From Heloderma charlesbogerti (Eukaryota; Chordata; Lepidosauria; Squamata; Helodermatidae): 64,000 bases of DNA. The stretch spans positions 126,501-190,500 of the forward strand of contig JANEZZ010001956.1 of the NCBI GenBank assembly GCA_026122225.1. Direction: 5' to 3'. Below, in pieces: positions 45,401 to 60,400 of the stretch (its first letter is position 1; the number at the start of each line of letters is the position of its first letter). A program made the translations under genes and the position numbers. The notes beneath the pieces are model-generated. The model saw only the letters and a program-made list of their open reading frames with translations, had not been told where the DNA came from and ran no database searches.

Positions 45401-48400
45401 CTAGCCCCTCCCATCTTTGGCATGAACTCTGTAATTAATGCTAACCAGTGTTCACTATTAAACAGGATTTGAAACTAATTTTAAAAATGTTAGTAACTAG
45501 TGTATTCCTGTGAGCAAGATCCTGCAGCTTCCTCCCAATCCAATTATGATGGTTAACGGACTGACAACTTCCATACTGAGTTTTCAATAAGTGTGTCTGT
45601 TTGTTTCCATCTCAGTCACATAAGTTAAGCTAGGAGAAAGTTCTGATTTGTGCTTACAGCTTTAGGGAGCAATCCTATCGCCTCCTCCGAACTAGGAGGC
45701 GACCGCCTATTTAATGCAGGATGGGTAGAGTGCAGAGGGGATCTTCTCCTCCATGTTCTGGCCGCCCTGCATTCATGGCTAAATGACAGATTTTGGCTGT
45801 CTAGCCATGGGACTTCAAAGCAGGGGGCCGGATGACACATAGGAAGTGTTGTATTGGCACTTCCATACTCCCCGCCCACGGGAATGCCCCCTTTTGCCCC
45901 GCTCCACACTGCTCTTATGAGCGCAGAGCCCAGGGACAATCTGCGCCCCTACAAGGTGGCAGGGGCAGGGAGGCAGTTTTCCAGGAGCTGACCTCGGAGC
46001 ACAGGCTCCGGGGTCAGTTCCCGGAAACCAAACAATGCTATGGCCGTCTAGCCATTGTCTAGCAGCCATAGGATCGCACCCTTAGTTGATTATTCTACTG
46101 ATCAAGTAATTCTCGCAGCCCTAATAAAAATATTTAAAATCTATTATCTTACCTAGGGCAGTAGATAAACCACATAATAACAAAAGTTCTCTGAGGAGTT
46201 TACAAGTTAAAAGTTCACTTTAGTTCACTTTAAGGAGTGCTTTCTAGCTACAAACTCTAGTTAATACTAACCATGATTAAGGTAGGTGCAAGTATAGCTT
46301 ATCACAGTAAAGGCCAGCAAGGGACAGATAGGAGGATTTCCTGCTTGAGAGTTGAAGGACTGGTGGGAAGGAGTGTGTGAATTCATGGCCTGTCCCAAAT
46401 CATTTAACTATCATTAAGATATGGGTAGTGTTATATTTGCTCTGCCCCCAAAGCACACGTTCCCAAAGATTTTACAAATACAAATCACCAATTTCTCTGT
46501 TCAGAACCATCTTTAGTATAGTTGCTCTGCAATCATTATCTCTGGAGTAAAGGATATTTTTGCATCTACCTTCTCGTCCTTTGCTTGCTGCTCCTGTTCA
46601 AATGCTGCCTTCAGAGTGGCCTCCTGTTCATCTCTCTCTCTGCAGACTGTAATGTAACATTCCTTCACTGTAATCATCTCTTTGTTCAACTCATCAATGC
46701 AAGCCCTTGAAAAAACAAGACATTACATTTTTTTTTCAAAAGCAGTTCTTGTCTAATAAAGCAACGTGTCTGAAAATGAAACAGGTTTCAGGCAGATATT
46801 CTAATTTAGCAGGGCAAAAATAATCTTACTTTAACTGGGTAATGTTCTCTTCATAAGCATGCACGAGTTCTTCTTTTTCTGCAGCATGCCTTTCTGCAAG
46901 CTCTTCACAGAGCTTTTTCTTCACATCTTCATAATGTTGCTGATAGGTTCTTTCACACCTGGAGCAGGAAGAAGAAAAAGGCTTTAAAAGGTACTGTACA
47001 AAAGAATAGTTCAGAATTGCTTTTTGCTTGGGTTTTTGGTTTACACATGCATACAAGGAGTCTCAGGCCTTATATGTACAGAGCAAAAAAGTACAGCCAA
47101 GGTGCGTGGGTGGCATTCCAACACAGAGAGATCAAAAATCCTCCATGTACTCTTCTCCTTCAGCAGACTGTAATGGATGGCCACTGGCCAGCACATTATC
47201 AGTGCAAATGTAAAAACAAATCTATTTTTGCATCTATGAAAAGTTACCCTTTAAATAGGACAGATACAAAAATATTGCTTTCTACATTCCATCGTCTAGA
47301 AGTTCCAATAGCCATTATAGGACATTGAAGGAAGACAATATCATAACAGAGAGCCGGTGTGGCAGGCTGGATAGAGTTTTAAAGTGTGACAAGGGAGACA
47401 GATTCAAGTTCCTGTTCAGCAATGAATCCTGCTGGTGACCTCCTCATTCTCTTTATCAGCCTAAGCTATATGAGAGATTTGCTGTGGGGACAAATAGGAA
47501 AACCCTATTTAAACTACCCTGAGCTCCTTAGACGAAGGCAGGATAAAAATGTAATGCATAAATCATTCCTCAAAGCCAACTGAGGCATGGGAGAAAGCAT
47601 GGACTCAAATGGAGGACAACTGAAGTCACATGTAGAGTAAGCAGCGAAAGCAGAAAGTACCAAGCCAAGGTATCCTATGCACATCCCCTTTCATAATTTC
47701 TTAGGCATTTATTTACCTTTTAACCAAATGTCAGGGTGATAGGAAAAGAACTAGTTATTTTCAGTATACTCCCGAACATGTAGTATTCCATGTGCATGGA
47801 GATGCCAAAGACCACATTTCCACCCACATTTTGCATGTTTTCCCTCACAGATATCGAGCTCAAAAGATTGTTTCTTGTCTGAATGTCATGGGAAGCGGAA
47901 CCAAGGACCTGAAGCAAGGATGAAAGCCCTTTCGTTGTTCAACTGTTGTGGCACCTCTGAAAATCATTAAGCAAGCATTTCCTTCCCTTTCTAAAGTAAT
48001 GAAGCCTCATGGTGTACCATTAAATTGGCTATGAGGGCCCTAAGAAGTAAAAGGCACTGTACAGGAAGCACCGCAGTCCCAATGTAAACACCATGCGATG
48101 GGTGCTTCACCATCCATCGTCACCCATCAGGATCTGGAAAACTTTACACTTAAAAGACGTACACAACACCCTTTTTGGAACCAGCATATCTTTGCACCCC
48201 ACACTCACCGAGAGAAAATTTAACCCAACCATCATCAGCTCCCTCCTGTTCCTTAGCAAAGCCCTTCCTGCAAAAACCACCTCTTTAAGGGGAGATTCCA
48301 AGTAGAACAGTCAGCTTTTTCTTTCTTATCTTTCTATTCTGTTTTTGTACCGGGTTTGTAGAGGGGTTCCCGTTGAACCCAAGGGCTTGGCAGTGCCCAT

Positions 48401-51400
48401 ACTCCCCCATCATTGCCCCTGGGTGTTCATAAGACAACCTGGGGCTAGAAAGGAAGTGATAGCTGATTAACTGGAGTGCAGGACTTATAATCTGCACTGA
48501 GTTCTCCCAGTTGATAGTAGACGTTTGAGGGAAAAAAACACATGTACCATCTCTCTTTGGAACATGCAATATCTGCATTGCAGCCTTATTGCCCCTTCCT
48601 AATTTGGTTTCTCCTCTTGCCTATCCAGATTTCTAAGAGGCCACCTGTACCGCTTCGGGAGGTGTTATTTGTATTTTGGATTCTTTCTCAACTCCATACA
48701 GCTTCCATTTTGTCTATCTGGTTTCTTTTCCCCTCCTACTTCCTTATTCAGCAATAGTCCCTCTCATTCATACACACACTTCCCCCTTGCTCTTCCCCTT
48801 AGCCAAATTTGTCCAGACACCTGCCCTCTCTCTGTTATTAACCCAATCATTGCTAGTTTAAGTTGAATGCTACACATACATTTTGCCTTACAGTAAACCA
48901 TGTATTGGAGTACCCTAGATCCCTGGCTTGCTGCATCTTTACTCAGTGCACCAGCAAGGGGAACCAATTCCTTCATGGTGCACCACAATTCTAGGTTAAA
49001 GACCCTGATCTGTGGTTCTTGACTGTACAAGTGTAACGATAGGACATGTGGTAACAATGGCCTGAAAAAGATGAGCTGTACCGTTCTCTGGATAGGATGA
49101 TGTTATAAAGGAATAGTAAATTTAGATTTATTGCAAAGAAGGAAAAGCCCATATACTGAACAATAGTAAATAGAAAGCCAAAACAAATAACTACCACTTG
49201 AAATTTGAGGCATGCCATGGAATTTTAAATAAATTAATGGAAAAACATTATTAGCAGGTACAGAGGAACACTTAGCACATGGTTCTAGCAGAGATGCTTG
49301 CCTCCATCACTTTGCAAAGTCTAGCTCTAAACAGTAAGCCTCCACAAGTGCTCAACAAGGGTTGGAACACAGAGCCAGCTCCTACAACTCTCTGATATCA
49401 GAAACACAATGCTGACCTAAGGGGTAACGAGATGGTTCTTACCAATGCTATGGATACACTTGCAAAACATTACTAATATAGAGGAGTCCCAAGCAACAAA
49501 GATCTTCTAAATCCAATCCAACTAGTTATCTACTTCTATTTGTTTACAGAGAAAAGCACAAAGTAATATTTATAGACCAACACAGTCCAATCTTGTTGGC
49601 TTCCCCACATCCAAGTACCTGTCTAGGGCTTCTTGCTTATCCCGATCAAAGTCCTGAATCATCTCTCTCATCTGACTACAAAGCTCTTGATTTGCATTTT
49701 TCAGTTTTTCCTGGTTTTCTATAAGTTCCTGAATACGCGCATTATAACTCTGTTCAAACAAAAATAAGAGAGAAATATTTATTTATTTCATTTCTACACC
49801 GCCCAACAGACGACGCTCTCTGGGCGGTTCACAATTATATTATAATTTTAAATTATAAAAATAAACTCAATTTAAAATTGTATCAGCTTTAAAACTATTA
49901 ACATGTCCCGCCTCAAGAAAAAAATACATATTATGGGTAATACCTACAGATGTGGTCAGAGATGTGAAGGCCACATAAAAAGAAATAGAAAAAATTGAAC
50001 AGTCTCTCCTCCCCCGCAATAACTCTTTTCTCCATTTTTTACAGAAAGTAAGTATTGCATATATTTCAATTCCTCCCCACACACCTCAAATGTCTTGGTT
50101 TTCCCTGGAAAAGGAACACCACATTTTCCTCCATGATTTCAAAATTTCCAGATATTTTCTCTCTCTCAAAATGTGTCAAGTTCTTCTCTCCCCATTAAAT
50201 GTACAAACATGGATATCCTAACATATCCCTTCTGCCATTGTCAGCAGCCAATGATGTAAATGTTACAATGCAACAACATCATAGGGTTAAATGTTCCCAC
50301 ATTTTCTCCCCCTCTCAAACTCAACATGGAAGTGCTGTATTTTGTGAGATCCCCGTAGCACCCTATCTTTAGACAGCAGGAAAATTAAAATATGAAAAAC
50401 CCACCTCAATTTCTTGTTGCAAATCCCGGTTTTCCTTTTTGAACCTCAGAATTTCTTCAGAGGTACTGGACTGAAAGGTATCAGATGGGCCCTCTTTATT
50501 TTTTCCTTTGGGCTAATAAAAAGAGCAGAATAAGTCCAGACAACTCGTATTACTACTACAAAATAGGTTTGTGCTGCACAGATGAGAGATGACAACTATC
50601 CATGTGTATACTTACAGTCTAAAGGACCAATACAACCCCCCACCCCCGCCATAAAAGAGAGGGTAGGAATTCTTGGTGGGTTCTTTAAATTGGCTCACAG
50701 GGCAACAAGTTCTCAGCTCATGAGAAGATGTTCATTTGAAATAGCTGCCAAAGAAAAACCATTTCATACAGGCATTTATGAACTCACCCAAATACATTCC
50801 ATCTGTACTGGACCAAAACAATTTTTGCGCATATCGCATATGTAATGATTTAGAAATGAGGCATGAAATGCTTTCCAAAACGAAATAAGTGAATTTACCA
50901 TTTTACAATCATCCAAACAGTTGAAGCAATAAACTTGTTTTCAATAGTAATAAGATGCAAAAAATGTATCTTTGTCACAAAGTACTCACTATTACGTGTG
51001 TCTTTGGCAAAAAAATACAAAGCATGCCAAGTACCGAAATGCACCTACCATGGGAGTGAACCCTCCCTGAAATCAGAAGGACTTACTTCTGAGTAAATAT
51101 GGCTAAGACTGGGCTATGTTGTATACACGTCTCATTAACTGGCTTGTTTATATTAAAGTTTGTGTTCACTGGAAGCACAGTGCAGTATTGTCAGGATACA
51201 TCCCTATGCCCCGCTATCCAAGAATCTGATCTAAGTGCCTGCATTTTATTTGCTACGACAGAAAAAGCAGCATTAAAATATAGTAAATAGGCCACACTTC
51301 TGAAGTTTAATGAGATTAAGGGCCAGGTAGGCAATCCTTGGCACAGCAATAATTATGTCGTCAGCCTTTCCCATGTACCTTTCCAGGTTCAAATACTGTC

Positions 51401-54400
51401 AAAGTATTTGTCAAAGCAGCACAAATTGCAACCAAAAGGCTCATAACACAGAATTAGCTCTTACTTCCAGGTAAACGTTATTTGGCAGTAAAGCTGAAGT
51501 TTTAGCATAGCCAGAACACAGTGTTAGCCAGTCATGCCATATGCTAGCCATATTATCATAGGGCAGTTAGGCAAGCTATAGAACTAGGCAGCTCATGTAA
51601 CGCAAGAACACTGCATACAGATCATATTTCAGCTGTCTGGTACTACAAGGAATGTATTTTTGGGCAAGAATAGAGAGTTAAGATAATGAAAAGGTCAGTA
51701 CCTACTCTTGCAATAGAGTTTTAGAGGTGTTCTCTAACTTCTGCCAAAGGACAGGCAACAGGTTTTTTTTATAAAGAAAACCAACTATTTATTATTCCCC
51801 GTTAACACTACTTGGGCCACTGCCTCGAACTAACCCAGTAAATGACCCAACTGGGTAAACCAAATTTCAACATCTAACAGCATGAACTGTTCTTCTGTCC
51901 ATATGTATTGAGTATAATGACTTTGTTTGTTTAAAATGCAGTAAAAGCTTTTAGTTTTAATAAATAAATGAGGGGCAGGAGACCAAACATATCCATGTTT
52001 CTAAACATACAAAACAAACAAACCTCATGTACATTTGTTTTCACCAGCTCCTGCTTCAGTTCTTCAATTGTTCTCTGGCAATCTTCAAGGTCATTTTGTA
52101 ACTGAGAAACCCGGTTCCTCTTTGCTTTGTTACTGCTCAGTAAACGTTCCAGTTCAACCTTCAGATCTAAAATGATCTCATCTTTAGAAAGTCCTCCATC
52201 TACTTCTTTACTCAGTGCAAAACTGTTGAGCATTAAAAAGAGAGGTGCGGGAGAGAAACTACATGTATTAGCAGCCTATAAATACTGGAAAGCTTTGAGA
52301 TTCCAGGCTGCAATCTTAAGTCACACTGATCTTCCAAGTAAACACGTGTAGAATGAAGCCAACAATTTTATTTAAGTATCATTTGCCTTTCAGGTTTACT
52401 ATGATATAGCAGACGGAAGTACAAATTGCTTTGGGTTTTGAAGAGGAAGAGGAACTAGAGATCAAATCGCCAACATTCGCGGGATCATGGAGAAAGCAAG
52501 AGAATTCCAGAAAAATGGCTATTTCTGCCTCATTGACTACGCTAAAGCCTTTGATTGTGTGGATCACAACAAACTCTGGCAAATTCTGAAAGAGATGGGG
52601 GTACTAGACCACTTTACCTGTCTCCTTAGAAACCTGTACGAGGGTCAAGAAGCAACAGTAAGAACCAGACATGGAACAACCGATTGGTTCAAAATTGGGA
52701 AAGGAGTACGACAAGGCTGTATATTGTCGCCCTGCTTATTTAATGTATATGCAGAGTACATCATGAGAAACGCCGGGTTGGATGAATCACAGGTCGGAAT
52801 TAAGATTGCCGGGAGAATTATCAACAACCTCAGATATGCAGACGATACCACCCTAATGGCAGAAAGCGAAGAGGCTCTAAAGAGCCTCTTGTTGAGGGTG
52901 AAAGAGGAGAGTGCAAAAGCTGGTTTGAAACTCAACATTAAAAAAACTAAGATCATGGCATGTGGCCCCATCACTTCCTGGCATACAGAAGGGGAAGAAA
53001 TGGAAGCAGTGACAGATTTTATTTTCTTGGGCTCCAAGATCACCGCAGACGGTGACTGTAGCCATGAAATTAAAAGACGCTTGCTCCTTGGGAGGAAAGC
53101 TATGGCAAACCTAGATAGCATAGTAAGAAGCAGAGACATCACCTTGCTGACAAAGGTTCGTATAATCAAAGCTATGGTTTTCCCAGTAGCAACGTATGGC
53201 TATGAGAGCGGGACTATAAGGAAGGCCGAGCGCCGAATAATTGATGCTTTCGAACTGTGGTTCTGGAGAAGACTCTTACGAGTCCCCTGGACTGCAAGGA
53301 GGTCAAATCAGTCCATCCTAAAGGAAATCAACCCTGACTGCTCCTTGGAAGGACAGATCTTGAAGCTGAAATATTTTGGCCACCTAACGCGAAGAGAAAA
53401 GTCATTGGAAAAGACCCTAACGCTGGGAAAGATTGAAGGCAAAAGGAGAAGGGGACGGCAGAGGATGAGATGGCTAGATAGCATCACCGATGCAATGAAT
53501 ATGGACTTGAGCACACTCCGGGAGAGAGTGCAGGACAGGAAGGCCTGGCGTGCTATGGTCCATGGGGTCACAAAGAGTCGGACACGACTGAACAACAATG
53601 ATATAGCAGAAGAAGCTAACCCGGTGCTTGAGCAAAGTTTTCATTGTAGGAAGCTGGGTCACTCGAGCCCTGCAATTCTGTGACTATACAGCTGTCAATA
53701 TAGCAGTTTAAAATTGACACACAGCAAAGATGTTTAAGGAAGCAGCTTACTCAAGGTCAAAATGGAAAGTTCACAAGCTGACTCTATATGGAGCCGTTAA
53801 TAGGTCCATTAACTTCCAGCTTCGTTTGCACTGCTGGCCTTTGATTAGCATTTTGACTAACCCTGATAACTGATTATAGTTCTTTCCCCCATTCAGGTTT
53901 ATCAGGAGAGAGCTGCAACGACAATGTGAAATCATCATATGTCTACCTATCCACCTCCATGTAGGTTTTCCAGAAACAACTAAAGAGCACGTTATTCAAG
54001 CAAGCCTTCAGTTTGGAGTAATCTGCACCATTTAGAAATTATCTGACTTTTATGGTGTCTTGATCTGCTTTGCTACCGTTCTTATTTTATTTGACATTTC
54101 TATTGCCTCTTTATTGTATTTCAATATTTTATTGAATGCTGCTTGAGGGCTTTTCAAAAAAGTGCTTTAAAAATTGTAAAAACAAAAAAAAAAAAAGATA
54201 TTTCTCTAAATTATGTTCAACACCACAACGGCAGCTCAAGCTGTCCATTTGGGCTGTAATGTTACATATCTTTGTGCTTATTTGAGACACACTTAAATCA
54301 ACAAGACTCAACAATGGACTAAATTGAAGCTTTAATTCTTTGATGAAGGTTTAAACGGCTTTAAATATACGATCTTATACTGCAACTATTACAAAAACAT

Positions 54401-57400
54401 TATTTTATGAAGAAAACACTACTACTATAATAGTACCAGAAAAGTCATAGAAGAAAATCTCTAGACTATAAAAAAATTAAAAATTAAAAAGCAAGCAAGA
54501 ATGGTTATGTTTAATCTAAATTAAAATGGTCAAGTCACTTCAAAATGTAAAGTGTGAATGTGTCAAATATATGTATCATACAGATAAACAGGGAGCTGAT
54601 TTTAGGCACCCAGATAATGGTCTGGGAACACCTGATGCTACAGCATTATTAACACTATACAGATGAAGACAAGATCAGACCCTTGGATAGGAAAGCACTA
54701 CAAGCCCCATGTAAGGGTGGGATTCTTTTTTTAAAACTGGTTTTACAATTATTTGTAAAGTACAATAGTTCTACTACAACAGTTATGGGAACGGGGAGAA
54801 AATTATATACTTTGGGCAACATTTCACTGTTTATTTATTATTTAATTAGAAAGTGTTCACCCAGTACCTGTGTAGTCTTGTTTTCGTGTTGACCTTTTTA
54901 ATACCCAAATCTACATAAGAATCAGTCTTATCTACATTCAGTTCGCCACCAGGGTCATTGAGAAACACACCATGTTTTGCAGCACATTCATACAAAATGA
55001 TTTCTTCTTTTAGTTCCTTTAGCTCTTCCTAAAAATGCAGAAAATAAACTGGAGACAGATAAACAAATCTAGAACAGGTGAGGAATATACGCCTGCTAGT
55101 GCCAGCAGTTACCCAGCTATCTGAAATACCAGATAAAGGAACTTCTAAAGGCCACCTCTGATGTTACAGACATCTTACATACTTTTTAGGCACATTAGCT
55201 AGTCACAGCTAAATGTATACTTATGCTTCCATTTCATCTCTTAAAATATTTATTATACTTGCACCCCTGCTCACACATTTGGGCACCAGAGGATCTCCCA
55301 TCCAAGGGACTGAAAAGGTCTTCACTTTGGCAATGAAGCAGCCTCAAGTGCTGCCAGACTACTCACTGGGCCCCTTTATGCTCCTCTGGGTTACAAATGC
55401 ACAGAATCTCTCTTGGGAAAATGCATGTTTAGAAACACGTTTCTCATGGTTTGTATATTTTATAGTGCCTGGATTTTATTAACACATATACTATAAATGA
55501 ATCACTATGAACACGTACTATGAAAAAGTACATCTGATGAAGTGGACTCTAGTCCAGGAAGGTTTATGCCATAATACATTTGTTAGTCTCTAAGGTTGGC
55601 TTAGTGGTTAAGACGCTGAACTGCTGACCGGAAGGTCGGCAGGTCAGCAGTTCGAGACCCGAGTGCCGCGTGACGGAGTGAGCTCCCGTCTTCAGTCCCA
55701 GCTCCTGCCAACCTAGCAGTTCGAAAGCAAGAAATTGCAAGTAGATAAATAGGCACCGCCTCGGCGGGAAAGGTAACAGCGTTCCGTGCACCTCGGTGTT
55801 CAGTCATGCCGGCCACATGACCACGGAAGCGTCTTCGGACAGCGCTGGCTCTTCGGCTTGGAAACGGGGATGAGCACCGCACCCTAGAGTCGGACACGAC
55901 TGGTTGGGGACACCTTTACCTTTTACTAAGGTGCTACAAGATCCTTTGTTGTTATTGCTGCTAAGCAGACTAATGCAGCAACCTGTCTATATACACCACA
56001 GTGAGTGTATGGCTAAAATGGAGACAAGTATCAAGATGATACTGAAACTGCCTGCAGTTGCCTCTCTTGGGCAGCCATCTGACTGGACCTAGCTATGAGA
56101 GACTAAATTAAAAAATGCTTAATACTAATTCTGGAATAATCATAGAGCACTGTAAATTATTTTACAGACTACTAAGAGAATCCGAACGTGACGCTCAAAG
56201 AGCATTACGTGTGAGATTCCTGGATTTGGAGAAGATGGACAAAATGTGAAAAGTGGTCCTCAAGTACGTACAGGTAACTTCACTGGGCACTCAGTAGTAG
56301 TATAACCACACTCATGAATATTCTTATTGGCAGCACACTTCAGACTATAGATATGTCAAGTTAAATTATGCCATTTTTTCTGGTTGCATACATTTAAATG
56401 AAATGTTAAAGCAGGTTTAGATTGAATTTCCACAATGATTTCACTGGGCAGTGTTTGGACTGTCTGCCCTTCTCAACCTCATTCTCTACCTACGAAATGG
56501 AACAAACCCATTGGTGTAAGAATAAATGAGATGAGGAGTTTTGAGCATTTTGCATGCTTAGGGAAGACGTTTAACACATTTACTCAGTTGTAAGCCTCAT
56601 CAAGTCCCTAATGAGCTTAGGATTGCTGCCTTAAAGTGCTACTGAAATAAATGACGATAGCAAAAATGAATCTCTTTCAGTCCAATCTCCAACTTTACAC
56701 ATTACAAACAGCTTTCAGCATACCTGGGTAGGCACTGACATGTATTTTTGGCAGCAGTTCTGCAACTATTGAACTCCTTTCCTGAGCATCTTTCCAAATT
56801 AAGTGTAAGATTTTTGAGCTGACATTTGGGAGCTGAAGTTAAATAGGAAGTTAGTTTGGTTCCTTGTTTTTAGTAGACAGTAAAGCTAGCAATTTGCTAA
56901 GCACAGAGTGCTAATCACGATTAGCACCAGTGCACAACATAGCACAGCAACACAGCTAATGATAACCAGAAAAGAGAGAGGGAATAGGAAGCACAAGAGC
57001 CCTCAGCACATTTCTGATCTCCTAAACACTGCTAGCGTTCATGTCTGCACTGGGCCAGAATCTACCCAAACAAACCCAAACAAACCACTGGGATATGAAA
57101 TTAAATAAATAAAAATGTTTTTGTTAGGAACTGTGGAATAAAATACCCATCCTATAAATTCAGAGTCATATTCTCTACTGGAGGCACTTCCCTTCCCTGA
57201 AGTTACCCTATCATTTTTATAGTGGCCCAAGTAAGTCAAAGTCTTTAAACAGGAAAATAAACCAACCTGCAGAGCTTTATTCATTTCATTACTTATCAAT
57301 TGAGCAGACTGGGTTTGCTGAAGCTGCATGCGTAACTGGTTTGTCTCCTTTACCAAACCTGGAGTGAAAGAATTGGAATTAAACTTATGAAAATAAAGAA

Positions 57401-60400
57401 TTGCTAAGAAAGAAAGAAAAATCAAGTGACCTTTTCTAAATCAGCAATATTTAAAAGTGTCCCATTTTTAAACGTACCCGAATGCTAGATTTATCTTTTA
57501 TAGGGATGCGTGGAAGAGAATATGTACATTGTGGCTATATATTCAAGTTCTCAATTTGCAAAAGCAATTTTTCGAGCACTTGAGTGTGGTAGCTTTGACA
57601 GTTTTTCCTTCTACTTTAAATGAAAGTAATGATGAGTAAGAAAGCCATGTCAAATGTTTGCTTTTCTTTAGCTCACCCAAAGCTAAAGGAAACTGTGAAG
57701 CTATGCCAGAAAAACAGGACGAACAAGGCAGGCTTGGTAAAGGACTTCAGGTGTTTTTTTTTAAGGAACAAGATGTTTAAATGCATACAGTTGCACTTTT
57801 AATGACACTTAGAGGGGCCTTTCACAGTATTTCTTTAGCTAGCATGAATATTTTTCAGTCTGGATTTGGCAGGGTATATGTCACCTAAGTATCGCCTGTC
57901 ACACACATCACTACTTATTTACTTTATTATGCAAAGTTAACTTAAAAGGAAGTTTTCCTCTACTGCATCTTTCCATCCTCCCCTCCTTACAAGAGGCCTC
58001 CTCTCCACTTATGTGCACCTGACCTCTGATACAGCGGCTTCTTTAGGTTGCTACTCTAAGCAAAAAGAAGGTGGCCTATGATCTTAATTTAAGACTTTCA
58101 AAATTCCCTACTCTCAGAGAACCGTTTCCACACTGATACATTTACCAAGGAGTGCCTGCACACTTGCCATGGAATCTGATATGCTTTTCAAAGGATTGCA
58201 GAATATATTCCAGAGCATGCAGAGTTTGAAGGTGCTGCTGCCCAAGCTTGTTGGGTACCTGTCATCCTCCACTAGCTGAAAATACACCCTCAAACGTAGA
58301 CAGTCATCATTTGTAGCTGTCTACTACAGAAAAAGAGTGGCAATGTCAGACAACAATCAGTCTGTTGCACAACTTGTGATCGTTTTATTGAGGAACCCCA
58401 TGGTTTTGTAGAAACAATTAAAAAACCACAGACTTAGATGAACTGAAGGCATGGCCAGCTGAGCTTAAGATCCATCAAAACAATGCTTAGGTAGTGAAAG
58501 TAATAAAACAACCTCATCTGCCCTGTTCTGCTGACATTGTTTAGCCTGTTTTTAGCTTTCAGTGCTGAAAAGCTGACATTTTCTACACTCAGTTTCCTAA
58601 AGCTTTGTGAATGGTCTAACAGACAGTTGCCCCGAAGGAACTAAAGTAAGGTTTTTTCATATCCATCTATAAGAACCCCAAAGGTGACCATTTAAACACC
58701 ATTGTGATTCTTCATGCAAATGCTTTTATAATAAAGGATTCCTAAAGTTTGGATATGTTTTGCTCTTACAACGAATACAAATATGACAAACCTGTTTGTA
58801 GTAGATTGGCACACTGGTTCTGGCTTTCTTCTAGACTTCTTGAGAGCCGATTGATTACTTCGTTTTTTTCTAATCTACTTTCTTCAACAGTTCTTTCAAG
58901 TTGTTTCACATGCTCCCTCAGGTGGCAGCAAAGTTCTGTCTGATAAAAGGCATTGCATATATAAACCAGTCAGATAGCCTACATGGTCATCCAATAAAGT
59001 TCAATACTAACATTAATAGTCCACACTGCAGGCCTTCAAGACGAGGCTGGACAGCCATCTGTCAGGGATGCTCTGACTTGGATTCCTGCATTGAGCAGCG
59101 GGTTGGACTCGATGGCCTTGTAGGCCCCTTCCAGCCCTACTATTCTATGATAATCATACTTCACTTATATAACAGTCAGCTTTAAAAAAAAAAGCAAGGC
59201 TTTGGGATGGTTCAATCTCAGTCCAATAAACATTGGTTTATTGACCACTGCACTGGCACCTCCCTCCTCATCTCTCCCCATGTGCACGTGGTTTTGCCAA
59301 AAACTTCCTGACTTATTTATGCCACAGCTTCCCATGACTTCCGCAGAAGGAAACTGTAATTGAAAGGCTCCATCCAAACCAAGATCTGATCCTGGTTCCA
59401 AGGGAGGGAAGTGGGAGGAGACATGGAATATGTGGATGTGCAGGTCTGAAAAGCCATGGCAGTCATGCTGAGATCATGATGCCTGAACTGGGATCGTGAT
59501 AGCTGAACTGGGCCTTTAAGTAGCCTGAATTAGATGCACAACTGTAAGTTCTTATCACATAGCTCTATTCATACACAGCACCATATAAATGTTGGCCAAA
59601 AGTTGCATAGCAACAGAAAAAATGAAGAAGCTAGTTGTTTATAGTTGTTCTGGGAGAATAAAAAACCAAACCAAACAATTTTACAGATTAAAAACAAGAG
59701 ATATGTCAACCTTGCCTAGGGACTGTTCATCATTTTATATGCATACAGGTAATTTTATTGGGGATGAGGGGTGGTGATAAACATCTAGATATTTACTGGT
59801 GGTCTAACAGACCTTATTGTGCACAGCCTTTTTTCACATAGGGTGCAACCTTATGGATTTCACTCCCAATTGTCTTAGAAGCCCTCCACCTTATCCTATC
59901 CCATGCCAGCAAGAGCCAGGCAGGGTGAGAGGAGAGATGCAAAAGGCATCTAGATGGGTCTCTCAACCTGTCTAGCCGACTTACCTTTCAGTGGGTCAGG
60001 TGGGGACTGGAGAGCCCATAAAATATTGCCTATTGCGGCCTCTCCACTCCCCGCCCACCGGCACACCCCTTTGTCACCCTCTCCAACTGCTCTTATGAGG
60101 TCGCAGTTGCGACCTTGTAACAGAAGCTTTCTGCAGCAGGGAGGGAGTGCAGGAGGGAAGATCCACAACTGGATCTCCTCCTCTGTGCTCATAGCTCTGT
60201 CTATGGGCATGAAGGAGGTGATCCACAGTTTCCTATGGCAGCCCAGATGCTGTCCAGGGACCATAGTATTGCTCTCCCCAACAACAAACCCATTGTTTTA
60301 CTGAAATGGAAATCTCAGCACACACCCTCCCACTCACATCCTAACATTTATAACTAACATGAAGATTTGGGAACATTCACCATACAAGACAAGGCTGCAT

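Noticed and set aside
52487..53683. Host reverse-transcriptase-like gene
   Set aside because: Typical BovB C-terminus bounded by a perfect TSD; its last codons run past the element into intron sequence.
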